A stretch of 64,000 bases of DNA from contig CANREG010000002.1 in assembly GCA_947629565.1 (NCBI GenBank), positions 20,524-84,523 on the forward strand, in the 5' to 3' direction. The notes under the pieces are model-generated. The model did no database searches and was not told where the DNA came from. It saw only the letters and a program-made list of their open reading frames with translations. Of the stretch, positions 1 to 7,768 are shown piece after piece. The position numbers were made by a program, and so were the translations under genes. The DNA comes from an uncultured Lachnospiraceae bacterium. GTDB lineage: Bacteria > Bacillota > Clostridia > Lachnospirales > Lachnospiraceae. How positions within the stretch are numbered: position 1 is the stretch's first letter; each line of letters begins with the position of its first letter.

Positions 1-1
1 G

Positions 2-2197
2 ACAGATACCGGTGCTGTATGCAGCGTATCCTTTGACGGAATATGTTACTATGATTATGTTGTACTGTTGTCTGGTGAAACAGCTCCCGCAGATGCAGCC
101 GATATCAAAAAAGCAGCGGCAGCGGAAGGCGGCATTGGTGGCAGCGGTCAGGCGGCAGAGGCCAGGATAGAACTAAAAGAACTAAAACCGAATAAAGATT
201 ATACGTTGTATATGATTTTAAATGACGGCCTTAAAACTTTGTCAGGGACGGACAATCCGAATCGTTCTGGCATAATTTCTGTTCCATTTACAACGGAAAT
301 GTCAAAGGTTAAGGTGACGGATCAAGAGCTTTATATTAAAGCAGAAAGCGACGTAGATAGTTATACATATGATTTGTCCCGGATGGTTTCCGGTTTGGAT
401 ATTTCACAAATGACAACTATTGGGTATGAGATAAAAATAGAAAAAAATGGTCCTATTTTCTCCCAATATCCCAGTGTTAACGGGAATCTGTTGACAATTC
501 CGGTTCGTACCGGATTAGCGGCCGACGTCAGTCAGGAGATTCAAATAACGTTTTCAATTCAGGATTATGTTGTCGTTACGGCTGTTCTTACTGTTAAGAC
601 GGTTTCCAAAACACCAGCAACCCTTTCCGGTGTAACGGTAACGGATACAGTCTACAATGGGGAGCCTCATGGAGTTACCGGTACGCCTCAATGGAAAGCT
701 GGGGATACAGTGGTTACGGGTGGAACAACAGGTATTGTATATACAGGTATAGATAATAATTATTCTGGAATAACCCCACCGATAAATGCAGGTACATACA
801 AAGTTACATATACAATAGAACATTCAGATTATGTAGGAATCTGGTTGGCTACCTATGAAATTAAAAAAGCTGAAGTATCCGGCATGGAGAATGTACAGTG
901 GTATGTGGATAATGACAGTGAACCATATGACTTGCAAACCAGTGAAATATATGCAGATGGAAAAGAGCATACGATTTGTGTTAAGGGGTATCCGTCTAAT
1001 GTGAAGCCTGAATATAGCGGAGTGTATAAAGCAAGTGCCGCAGGAGAATATACGGCCTATGTTGACTTTGTATTATCTGGCGGGGATTCAAAAAATTATA
1101 ATCAGCCGTCAAGAAGGCAGATTTCCTGGAAAATCAAAGAAAAGCCTATGGACGTGACGAAACAAAAACCGGATATGTCAAACGTGCATTGGGAATATGA
1201 GCAGGAGGGAGTTTCAAAGGAAATTAAGGATAATGATAATCTGCCTGCAAATGGGAAACTATACACAGTAAAGCTTGCAGGGGTTCCTGAGGGTGTAGAG
1301 TGTATATATTCCGGGGACTACGTTGAAACGAAAGCAGGAAAGTATCTTGCTATAGTTGAATTTGAGGTTGACTCTGCTATTTATGAGGAGCCAGATCCCG
1401 GTAGAATGGAACTTAATTGGAATATTGTGGAATCCGGCAGTGGTGAAGAGGAAAAGGGTGAAAATCCAGATAATCCGACACCGGACAATCCGACACAGGA
1501 TAATCCAACACAGGATAATCCAACACAGGATAATCCGACATCGGGTAATCCGGGGAATACGGCGCCTTCAGGAAACAACAGTCAGAAATCAGAACCGAAT
1601 ACAGAGGCAGTAGATATTCCGGCAGTGGGCGCTACGGAAGAATATGCCGGACAGAAATATAAGGTTGTTACGGCAACAGCCCAAGGAGGAACGGTAGAGT
1701 ATGACCAAGCGGACGGCAGCCAAACCAAGGTTGTGATTCCTGATCAGATTACTATAGGGGGTCAAAGCTATAAGGTCACAGCTATCGCCAAAAATGCATT
1801 TAAAGCCAACAGTAAAAAGCTTAAGAGCGTGAAACTGGGAAATGAAATAAAGCAGATTCCTTCAAATTGCTTTAGCGGATGCTCCAAATTGACTTCCGTT
1901 ACAATTGGTAAAAATGTGACTAAAATAGGGGCTAAGGCGTTTTATAAATGTACGTCTCTTAAGAAGATTACCATTCCGGATAACGTTAGCGTTATGGAAA
2001 AGCAGTGTTTTTCCGGATGCAAAAAGCTGAAAAATATTACAATTAAGTCAAAGAATCTTAAAAAGGTAGGCTCTAAAGCCATTAAAGGGATTGCGCCTAA
2101 AGCAACTATAAAATGTAAGGATAAGAAGACGGCTGCTAAGTATAAAAAGCTGTTTAAGAGCAGCACAGGATATGTAAAGACCATGCATATTAAATAA
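2..2197 (+). CDS. Large surface protein with Ig-like (MBG-type) domains and C-terminal BspA-type LRRs (5' end outside window)
   Basis: The frame is open from the first bases of the window, so the TTG start in the ORF track is probably not the real start and the protein is cut by the window edge. The visible 731 residues hold beta-rich Ig-like or MBG-type segments (for example the VYNGEPHGVTG and GTYKVTYTIEHSDY stretches). A Pro/Asn/Thr linker of PTQDN pentapeptides follows, encoded by a 15-bp tandem repeat. The C-terminus has about five BspA-like leucine-rich repeats (CFSGCSKLTSVTIGKNVTKI, CFSGCKKLKNITI). LRR_5/BspA proteins are usually surface-exposed and bind host or matrix ligands; that role is inferred here. 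No LPXTG motif or C-terminal membrane anchor is visible, so any anchor or signal would lie in the missing N-terminus. A yfhO-like gene follows 24 bp downstream. Confidence 0.8.
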   Translation, partial: TDTGAVCSVSFDGICYYDYVVLLSGETAPADAADIKKAAAAEGGIGGSGQAAEARIELKELKPNKDYTLYMILNDGLKTLSGTDNPNRSGIISVPFTTEMSKVKVTDQELYIKAESDVDSYTYDLSRMVSGLDISQMTTIGYEIKIEKNGPIFSQYPSVNGNLLTIPVRTGLAADVSQEIQITFSIQDYVVVTAVLTVKTVSKTPATLSGVTVTDTVYNGEPHGVTGTPQWKAGDTVVTGGTTGIVYTGIDNNYSGITPPINAGTYKVTYTIEHSDYVGIWLATYEIKKAEVSGMENVQWYVDNDSEPYDLQTSEIYADGKEHTICVKGYPSNVKPEYSGVYKASAAGEYTAYVDFVLSGGDSKNYNQPSRRQISWKIKEKPMDVTKQKPDMSNVHWEYEQEGVSKEIKDNDNLPANGKLYTVKLAGVPEGVECIYSGDYVETKAGKYLAIVEFEVDSAIYEEPDPGRMELNWNIVESGSGEEEKGENPDNPTPDNPTQDNPTQDNPTQDNPTSGNPGNTAPSGNNSQKSEPNTEAVDIPAVGATEEYAGQKYKVVTATAQGGTVEYDQADGSQTKVVIPDQITIGGQSYKVTAIAKNAFKANSKKLKSVKLGNEIKQIPSNCFSGCSKLTSVTIGKNVTKIGAKAFYKCTSLKKITIPDNVSVMEKQCFSGCKKLKNITIKSKNLKKVGSKAIKGIAPKATIKCKDKKTAAKYKKLFKSSTGYVKTMHIK
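1468..1552 (+). repeat. 15-bp tandem repeat encoding PTQDN linker
   Basis: About five copies of a 15-bp unit (caggataatccaaca and close variants) encode the flexible PTQDN linker between the Ig-like part and the leucine-rich repeats. Two copies are nearly identical in DNA, so recent slippage is likely. Copy-number change would lengthen the linker without a frameshift. Confidence 0.85.
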
Positions 2198-2221
2198 TTC
2201 ATAATAAGGAGACAAAGCAAC

Positions 2222-4849
2222 ATGAATCAGGGATTAGATATTATATTAGTCAAGATGAAGGAAAAACGTTTTTATATAGCTGCATTTCTAATTCCCTGGT
2301 TGGTGGTGCTGGTATATGGTTTTGTGACAGGTACATGGCCTTTTCAGGGGAAAAGCCTGTTGGAAGGGGATACCGGCCTGCAGTATGTTGAGCTTTATTA
2401 TGAGCTTTGGCATAAAGTGCGGGCGGGAGAATCCCTGTTTTATAGCTGGAATGCGTTTGGGGGATATGATTTCTTTGTCAATATGCTGTATTATCTGGTA
2501 TCGCCTTTTACTGCGCTCATATTGATTTTGCCAAAGAGTCTGATACCGGCGGGAGTCCAGTTTATCATGGTTTTAAAATGTTCCTGCGTGTCTTTGGCGA
2601 TGACTTATTTTTTTAATCATACAAAGCATAATACATTAAAGGAACAAAAAGAGCTGGTATCGCTGTTTTTGGGCGTTGCCTTTGGTATCAGCAACGGCAT
2701 GCTTTATTTTATGAAATTTTTCAACTGGATGGATGCTATGATTTTATTCCCCTTCCTTTTGTTAAGCATAGAAAAGATGATGGAGGGCAGGGGTTATAGA
2801 CGATTTTGTGTATTGCTGGCGTTGGCGATTCTTACCAATTATTATATTATGTATCATGTCTGTATCTTTCTGGTATTCTGGTTTTTCCTGCAAATGGATC
2901 GTAATACTTCTCATAAGCTGAAGAAATTCCTGCTTTTTGCCGGAAGTTCTGTGTGGGCAGCCCTGATGGCCATGGTGGCCATATTTCCCACTGTTCTTAC
3001 ATTGCATGACAGAGAGTCTGCAGATATGGCGCAGTTGGCGCATGCGTATGTAAGGTATATATTTAATAGATTGACAGATATAGTACAGTCTTTCTTTATT
3101 ATGCAGCCTATTTCTATATACGAATTTGCTCCGAATGTATATTTTTCGGTTGCCGCTGTCTTTTTGGCAGTTTTGTTCTGTTTTATTCGCATGGGAAAGA
3201 AAAAGAAACTGTATATTATTCTCTTTGCACTGTTTATGACAGCCAGCTTTTCCTTTGGATTATTGAATATTTTGTGGCATGGGTTTACAGTGCCTACCGG
3301 AGTGTATAATCGTTTTGTCAATATGTATATTTTTCTGCTGCTGTTTATGGCGATGCAGGTAATGATTCATTTGAGCGATATTCGGTTATGGCAGATTCTT
3401 GCTGCGGGAATAACGGTTTTGTTCTTGGTGGGAATTACCTTTATCAGCATTAAGGAGTATCAGGCTGTTTATGTATACTTGATTACAATTATGCTGGTGG
3501 TTTTTTATCTGTTAATGCTGATTCTGTATAAAAGACAGTCCATTACCCATTCTCAGATACTTTTAGTTTTTGTGCTTGCAGGACTTGGAGAGTTGTGCGT
3601 GAATGCATATAATGGTCTGAACGGCCTTTTGGATCATGATTTTTTTAAGGCAGAGGGAAATGCTCAGATTATGGAATTGTCTGAAAAGGCAGAATTGCAA
3701 AAAGGAGCGCGGATAGCATATCCCCAGTGTTTTTATAACATGGGAATGGTTACGAATCTGCCGGTAGCATCTGGTTTTCTCTCTCTTACGAATGGCAATA
3801 TAAACCGTCTGTACCGCAATCTGGGAATGGAATCAAGTAACGATGTACAGATTGCTTATTGTGGAGGGTCTCCCCTTCTTAATCTGATGTTAAACATTGA
3901 GTATGGGATTGCTGTAGATGAGTTACAATATAGCGATGAGGAATTGGTAACAGAGAAAGATGGCTATTATCTTTACAAAATACAAAGAGGGGCAGGATTG
4001 GGATATATGGTGGATAATAGCGTTCTGGATTGGGATGTGAATGGCGGACAGCCTTTTGATTTACAGAATTCCTTTGTCCGTCAGGCTGTGGACGGGGAGA
4101 ATATTTTTAAGGTAGTGCATCCAGAGGTAAAATGTCAGCTATGGGATATGACATTGGAACCAAATGCGGATATCCTTTCGGAACAGAATATTTATTCCTA
4201 TGTTTATGCGACGGCTTATGGAGATGAACGGGATGCGCTCCAGATGCAGTTTACCGTAGAAGAAGATCAGGATTTATATTTGATTCGCACCAGCTACCTT
4301 GATCTTTATGCACAGGTATATATTGATGGCGTCCTTGCACATGATGAAGTGGGGGTAAGTGTCCGGGGAACCATACCAATCGGGAAAGTAAAAAAAGGAC
4401 AGGTAATTACTGTGGTGTTCTCTCCGGCGGATTCGGCAGATGCAGGGAAAAATGCGTGGATTCAGTGTCAAATGGCGGCATTTGACGAGGCGGCTTATGA
4501 GGCCGCTTATGAGCGGTTGACAGAGAGCGTTTATCATGTAGATACCATGGAAGCAGATTATGTGAAGGGTTCTATATCAGTGAAGAAACCAGGTCTGATG
4601 ATGACTTCTATTCAGGCAGTGGATGGTTTTCAGGTTTTGGTTGATGGAAAAGAGAGTTCCTATGAGGTGGTCGGTGATACTATGATAGCAGTTCCCTTAG
4701 AAACAGGGGAACATGTTGTGGAGTTTATCTATCAGACACCGGGCATATGGCAGGGAATTGTGATTTCAGGAGTAAGCATACTGGCATTCCTTGTGTCGGC
4801 GCTGTTGAAAAAAAGATTCGGAGATAAGGAGAAGGCATGTGAAAGATAA
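2222..4849 (+). CDS. yfhO: YfhO family membrane protein (lipid-linked sugar transfer)
   Basis: This 875-aa protein has an N-terminal region with many hydrophobic helices (to about residue 470). It carries the family-typical early stretch GDTGLQYVELYYELWHKVRAGESLFYSWNAFGG (here read in pieces), then an extracytoplasmic domain, and one last helix near residues 845-865 before a basic tail. YfhO proteins of Bacillus and Listeria are GT-C-like transferases that add sugars to cell-wall polymers such as lipoteichoic acid, using lipid-linked sugar made by CsbB/GtrB-type enzymes. A CsbB-like gene lies at 33.3 kb. The acceptor here is unknown; the upstream surface protein or the pilus are only guesses. 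A ribosome site (aaggagac) precedes the ATG. Confidence 0.85.
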   Translation: MNQGLDIILVKMKEKRFYIAAFLIPWLVVLVYGFVTGTWPFQGKSLLEGDTGLQYVELYYELWHKVRAGESLFYSWNAFGGYDFFVNMLYYLVSPFTALILILPKSLIPAGVQFIMVLKCSCVSLAMTYFFNHTKHNTLKEQKELVSLFLGVAFGISNGMLYFMKFFNWMDAMILFPFLLLSIEKMMEGRGYRRFCVLLALAILTNYYIMYHVCIFLVFWFFLQMDRNTSHKLKKFLLFAGSSVWAALMAMVAIFPTVLTLHDRESADMAQLAHAYVRYIFNRLTDIVQSFFIMQPISIYEFAPNVYFSVAAVFLAVLFCFIRMGKKKKLYIILFALFMTASFSFGLLNILWHGFTVPTGVYNRFVNMYIFLLLFMAMQVMIHLSDIRLWQILAAGITVLFLVGITFISIKEYQAVYVYLITIMLVVFYLLMLILYKRQSITHSQILLVFVLAGLGELCVNAYNGLNGLLDHDFFKAEGNAQIMELSEKAELQKGARIAYPQCFYNMGMVTNLPVASGFLSLTNGNINRLYRNLGMESSNDVQIAYCGGSPLLNLMLNIEYGIAVDELQYSDEELVTEKDGYYLYKIQRGAGLGYMVDNSVLDWDVNGGQPFDLQNSFVRQAVDGENIFKVVHPEVKCQLWDMTLEPNADILSEQNIYSYVYATAYGDERDALQMQFTVEEDQDLYLIRTSYLDLYAQVYIDGVLAHDEVGVSVRGTIPIGKVKKGQVITVVFSPADSADAGKNAWIQCQMAAFDEAAYEAAYERLTESVYHVDTMEADYVKGSISVKKPGLMMTSIQAVDGFQVLVDGKESSYEVVGDTMIAVPLETGEHVVEFIYQTPGIWQGIVISGVSILAFLVSALLKKRFGDKEKACER

Positions 4850-4850
4850 A

Positions 4851-4880
4851 AGAAGGCTGTCATCTGACAGCCTTCTGATA
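4851..4880 (-). terminator. Rho-independent terminator of the HPr-like gene
   Basis: A 12-bp perfect stem (AGAAGGCTGTCA with a 2-nt loop) lies just after the yfhO stop. Read on the minus strand it is followed by TTTTATC, a T-rich tract, so it fits best as the terminator of the minus-strand HPr-like gene. It may also slow transcription leaving yfhO. Confidence 0.75.
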
Positions 4881-4892
4881 CCTGCGTTTCAG

Positions 4893-5123
4893 TTAGATAA
4901 GATATGGCTTCAACGCCTCCATTATCTCAGCGTCATCGCCGTCTGTGTGGATATTCAAATCGATGGGCTGGGAAATATCCAGACTGAAGATTCCCATGAT
5001 GGACTTGGCGTCAATGACATATCTTCCGGATACCAGATCAAACTCGGCGTCGAATCTGGCAATATCGTTGACAAAGCTCTTGACCTTGTCGATAGAATTT
5101 AACGAGATCTTAACTGATTTCAT
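4893..5123 (-). CDS. HPr-like protein lacking the phosphorylatable histidine
   Basis: This 76-aa protein aligns by eye with HPr phosphocarriers: the second half KSIMGIFSLDISQPIDLNIH matches the HPr NAKSIMGLLSL region, with a helix at the end. The usual GLHARPA segment carrying His15 is replaced by NSIDKVKS, so the PTS phosphate-accepting histidine is missing. The Ser46 region (KSIMG) is kept. This suggests an HPr-fold protein with a regulatory rather than transfer role; that is inference. It is transcribed alone, divergent from mtaB, with a good promoter, an AGGAGGA ribosome site and its own terminator. Confidence 0.75.
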   Translation of the reverse strand: MKSVKISLNSIDKVKSFVNDIARFDAEFDLVSGRYVIDAKSIMGIFSLDISQPIDLNIHTDGDDAEIMEALKPYLI

Positions 5124-5148
5124 AACTGTTCCTCCTGAATATACTATT

Positions 5149-5161
5149 ATGCGTTACGCAT
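5149..5161. promoter_or_regulatory. Perfect inverted repeat in HPr-like 5' leader
   Basis: ATGCGT-T-ACGCAT is a perfect 6+1+6 palindrome. It lies between the predicted -10 box and the ribosome site of the HPr-like gene, where a repressor could bind or the leader mRNA could fold. The binding protein is unknown. Confidence 0.4.
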
Positions 5162-5171
5162 TACTGCTATT

Positions 5172-5200
5172 ATGATAACTTTTTGGACAGCAAAAGTCAA
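5172..5200 (-). promoter_or_regulatory. SigmaA-type promoter for HPr-like gene
   Basis: On the minus strand TTGACT, a 17-bp spacer and TATCAT form a near-consensus vegetative promoter. The -10 box is about 50 bp upstream of the ATG. It overlaps the start region of mtaB on the other strand. Confidence 0.7.
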
Positions 5201-5212
5201 TAGGGATAACGA

Positions 5213-6643
5213 ATGGATGAGAAAAAACAATTATTACGGAATAAAAAGGCCCTGCTGATGAATCTGGGCTGTAAAGTGAATAAATATGAGACGGACGCCA
5301 TGGCAGAGCGTTTGCGGGAAGTCGGGATGGAGATTGTGGAGCCGGGCGTCCCGGCGGACGTGTGCATTGTCAATACCTGTTCCGTAACCAATATGGCGGA
5401 GAAGAAATCCCGGCAGATGTTAAGAAGGGTGAGAAGGCAGAACGAAAAGGCAGTGGTAATCGCTGCCGGCTGCTATGTCAATGCAGAGCATGAAAAGCTC
5501 CTTGGGGACGATCTTGTGGATATTGTGGTTGGCAACAACCGGAAAAAAGAGATTGTTGAGGTGTTAGAGGAATATTACTTCGAACATACAGGGAAGCGAG
5601 CGGAAGAACAGGCCGTAGAACATAGCGGGGAACATGTTCACATGGACTGCTATGCGCCTATAGGCGAGCAGAGGGAATATGAGGAGATAGGAAGCCTGCG
5701 GGCAGAGGGGCTTGACCACAGGCGGGCTTACATCAAGATTCAGGACGGCTGCAACCAGTTCTGCTCTTACTGCATCATTCCCTATACCAGAGGCCGGGTG
5801 AGAAGCCGGGATCCGGAGGAGATTATAAGGGAAATTTCTCAGCTTGCTGTCTCCGGCGTGAAGGAATTTGTGCTTACCGGCATCCATATATCCTCGTATG
5901 GAACGGATTTTTCCGACGGGAAGGAACCAAACGACTTAGGAAGCCTTGTTCAGGCCATAGACAGGATTCCGGAGGTTAGGCGGATCCGGTTAGGCTCGTT
6001 GGAACCCCGGATTATCACAGAAGAATTTCTTCATAAGATTAAAGACAGCGAAAAGCTCTGCCCTCATTTCCACTTGTCCCTGCAAAGCGCCTGCAATGCA
6101 ACCCTTAAACGGATGAACCGCAGATATACCATAGAGGAATATATGGATAAATGCAGGCTGTTACGGGAATGTTTTGACCGGCCGGCCATTACCACGGATG
6201 TGATTGTAGGCTTTCCGGGGGAGACAGAGGAGGAGTTTGACGAGACCTTTGCCAATTTAAAAAGGCTTGGCCTTTACGAAATCCATGTGTTCAAATATTC
6301 CCTGCGCTCCAAAACGGCGGCGGAGAAGCTTCCGGACCATGTGCCGGAGGAGATAAAGAATATCCGCAGCAATCTGTTGTTGGAACTGACAGAAAAACAA
6401 AAGGCTGACTTTGAAGGGCAACTTTCCGGCATGATGGAAGAGGTGTTAGTGGAGGAACCTCTTGACTGTAGCGGCGAGAGGGAAAAGTTAGCTGAGGCCG
6501 TGGTTCTTACAAAGTCCGGTTCGCCTGAAAATATACCGGAAGGCGGGCAGTATTTCACCGGACATACAAAAAGATACGTTAAAGTGCGGATAAAGTCGGA
6601 GCAGGACTTGGTGAACCGGCTTCTTGCGGTAAAAATGTCCTGA
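5213..6643 (+). CDS. mtaB: tRNA (N6-threonylcarbamoyladenosine(37)-C2)-methylthiotransferase MtaB
   Basis: This 476-aa radical-SAM methylthiotransferase is expected to convert t6A37 of tRNA to ms2t6A. The N-terminal UPF0004 domain starts with LMNLGCKVNKYETDAM and contributes cysteines for the first 4Fe-4S cluster. The radical-SAM motif CNQFCSYC sits near residues 179-186 and is followed by IIPYTRGRVRSRDPEEI, typical of MtaB rather than MiaB or RimO. A TRAM-like RNA-binding tail ends the protein. The start is ATG with only a weak ribosome site (AGGGA). It is divergent from the HPr-like gene and is followed by a separately promoted ireB operon. Confidence 0.93.
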   Translation: MDEKKQLLRNKKALLMNLGCKVNKYETDAMAERLREVGMEIVEPGVPADVCIVNTCSVTNMAEKKSRQMLRRVRRQNEKAVVIAAGCYVNAEHEKLLGDDLVDIVVGNNRKKEIVEVLEEYYFEHTGKRAEEQAVEHSGEHVHMDCYAPIGEQREYEEIGSLRAEGLDHRRAYIKIQDGCNQFCSYCIIPYTRGRVRSRDPEEIIREISQLAVSGVKEFVLTGIHISSYGTDFSDGKEPNDLGSLVQAIDRIPEVRRIRLGSLEPRIITEEFLHKIKDSEKLCPHFHLSLQSACNATLKRMNRRYTIEEYMDKCRLLRECFDRPAITTDVIVGFPGETEEEFDETFANLKRLGLYEIHVFKYSLRSKTAAEKLPDHVPEEIKNIRSNLLLELTEKQKADFEGQLSGMMEEVLVEEPLDCSGEREKLAEAVVLTKSGSPENIPEGGQYFTGHTKRYVKVRIKSEQDLVNRLLAVKMS

Positions 6644-6646
6644 CTT

Positions 6647-6684
6647 TGTCGGAAAAATGAGAAAACGCTGGGGATTTTCCGACA
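6647..6684 (+). terminator. Stem-loop after mtaB
   Basis: TGTCGGAAAA pairs with TTTTCCGACA around an 18-nt loop, right after the mtaB stop codon. No clear T-run follows, so it may be a weak terminator or an mRNA 3'-end stabiliser. Confidence 0.45.
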
Positions 6685-6700
6685 GAGAGTAAGATACGAC

Positions 6701-6729
6701 TTGCAACTTTTGGAAAATTATATTATCAT
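6701..6729 (+). promoter_or_regulatory. SigmaA-type promoter of the ireB-ruvX operon
   Basis: TTGCAA, a 17-bp spacer and TATCAT are placed about 25 bp upstream of the ireB start. This supports a separate transcript for ireB, ruvX, the DUF1292 gene and rnj. Confidence 0.65.
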
Positions 6730-6754
6730 AGAGATATTGAAGTGAGGACGTGAT

Positions 6755-7024
6755 ATGATGAATAACCAGAATACATTTAACACACAATTTGTGGAAGTAG
6801 TGAAAGACAACGATCTGCCGGTAACGGAGATTCTTGAGGATGTGTATAACGCCCTTTCCGAGAAAGGGTATAATCCGGTAAGCCAGATTGTTGGTTATAT
6901 AATGAGCGGAGACCCAACCTATATAACCAGCTATAAGAATGCAAGAAGTCTGATTATGAAGGCAGAGCGGGATGAGATTATTGAGGTTTTGTTGTCGCAC
7001 TATATCGAGACAAAACTCAAATAA
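6755..7024 (+). CDS. ireB: IreB family regulatory phosphoprotein (UPF0297)
   Basis: This 89-aa protein matches the UPF0297/IreB family along its full length ([34 protein letters not shown]). In Enterococcus, IreB is phosphorylated on N-terminal threonines by the Ser/Thr kinase IreK and limits cephalosporin resistance. Threonines at positions 7 and 10 could serve here, but no kinase gene is in the window. The adjacent order ireB-ruvX-DUF1292 is the same as yrzL-yrrK-yrzB in Bacillus subtilis and supports the call. Confidence 0.93.
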   Translation: MMNNQNTFNTQFVEVVKDNDLPVTEILEDVYNALSEKGYNPVSQIVGYIMSGDPTYITSYKNARSLIMKAERDEIIEVLLSHYIETKLK

Positions 7025-7034
7025 CGGGAGACGG

Positions 7035-7460
7035 ATGATGCGGATTATGGGACTGGACTATGGGAGTAAGACAGTTGGCGTTGCCGTAAGCGATGAGCTT
7101 TTGCTTACCGCCCAGCCTGTGGAGACCATAGAGAGAAAGTCGGAGAATAAGCTTAGGAGAACCTTGGCGAGAATCGAGGAGCTAATCGATTCCTATGGGG
7201 TTTCTTTTATCGTGCTTGGATATCCGAAGAATATGGATAATTCGGAAGGGTTCCGGGCACAGGCAACGGAAGAATTTAAAGAGATGTTAGAGAGAAGGAC
7301 AGGCTTAGATGTGTTCTTGCAGGATGAGCGGCTCTCCACTGTGGAATCTGAACGGGTTTTAATGGAACAGGGAGTGCGTCGTGAGAACCGGAAACGTTAT
7401 GTGGATAAGTTGGCGGCTTCAGTTATCTTACAGGGCTATCTGGATAAGCAGAGACAGTAA
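7035..7460 (+). CDS. ruvX: Putative pre-16S rRNA nuclease / Holliday junction resolvase RuvX (YqgF)
   Basis: The 141-aa protein has the RNase H-like fold motifs of Yqg[17 protein letters not shown] near the start, [11 protein letters not shown] in the middle and [12 protein letters not shown] with acidic catalytic residues. The family processes pre-16S rRNA ends in E. coli. The ORF track starts too early; the ATG at 7035 follows a GGGAG site and gives the usual N-terminus. It begins 10 bp after ireB, so the two are co-transcribed. Confidence 0.93.
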   Translation: MMRIMGLDYGSKTVGVAVSDELLLTAQPVETIERKSENKLRRTLARIEELIDSYGVSFIVLGYPKNMDNSEGFRAQATEEFKEMLERRTGLDVFLQDERLSTVESERVLMEQGVRRENRKRYVDKLAASVILQGYLDKQRQ

Positions 7461-7474
7461 AGAAAGGAAATGGA

Positions 7475-7768
7475 ATGGAAGAAGAATTAGAGACGATTGT
7501 GATTACCTTTGAGGATGGGGAGGAAGCAGAATTTTATGTGTTGGAAGAGACGCAGTTGATGGGCGTGAATTATTACCTGGTACTGCCGGCGGAGATGGAA
7601 GACGACGGCAGCGAGGAATTAGAATGTTATATTCTTAAGGAGAACGGAGGTTCTGAACAGGACGGAGAGGCAACCTATGAATTTGTAGAGGACGAAGCGG
7701 AGCTGCAAAGTTTAGGTTCGATTTTTGACGAGTTGTTAGAGGACAGTGATATGGAGGTAGAATTTTGA
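7475..7768 (+). CDS. DUF1292 family protein (YrzB-like)
   Basis: This very acidic 97-aa protein has the DUF1292 pattern (VITFEDGEEAEFYVLEE, then LECYILKENG and FVEDEAELQ). Its function is unknown. It follows ruvX by 14 bp behind a GAAAGGAAA site, as in Bacillus and most Clostridia. Its stop codon overlaps the TTG start of the ribonuclease J gene, which implies translational coupling. Confidence 0.88.
   Translation: MEEELETIVITFEDGEEAEFYVLEETQLMGVNYYLVLPAEMEDDGSEELECYILKENGGSEQDGEATYEFVEDEAELQSLGSIFDELLEDSDMEVEF

Noticed and set aside
1381-1578. Minus-strand ORF with repeated GLSCV peptides
   Set aside because: It is the reverse reading of the 15-bp PTQDN repeat inside the surface-protein gene.
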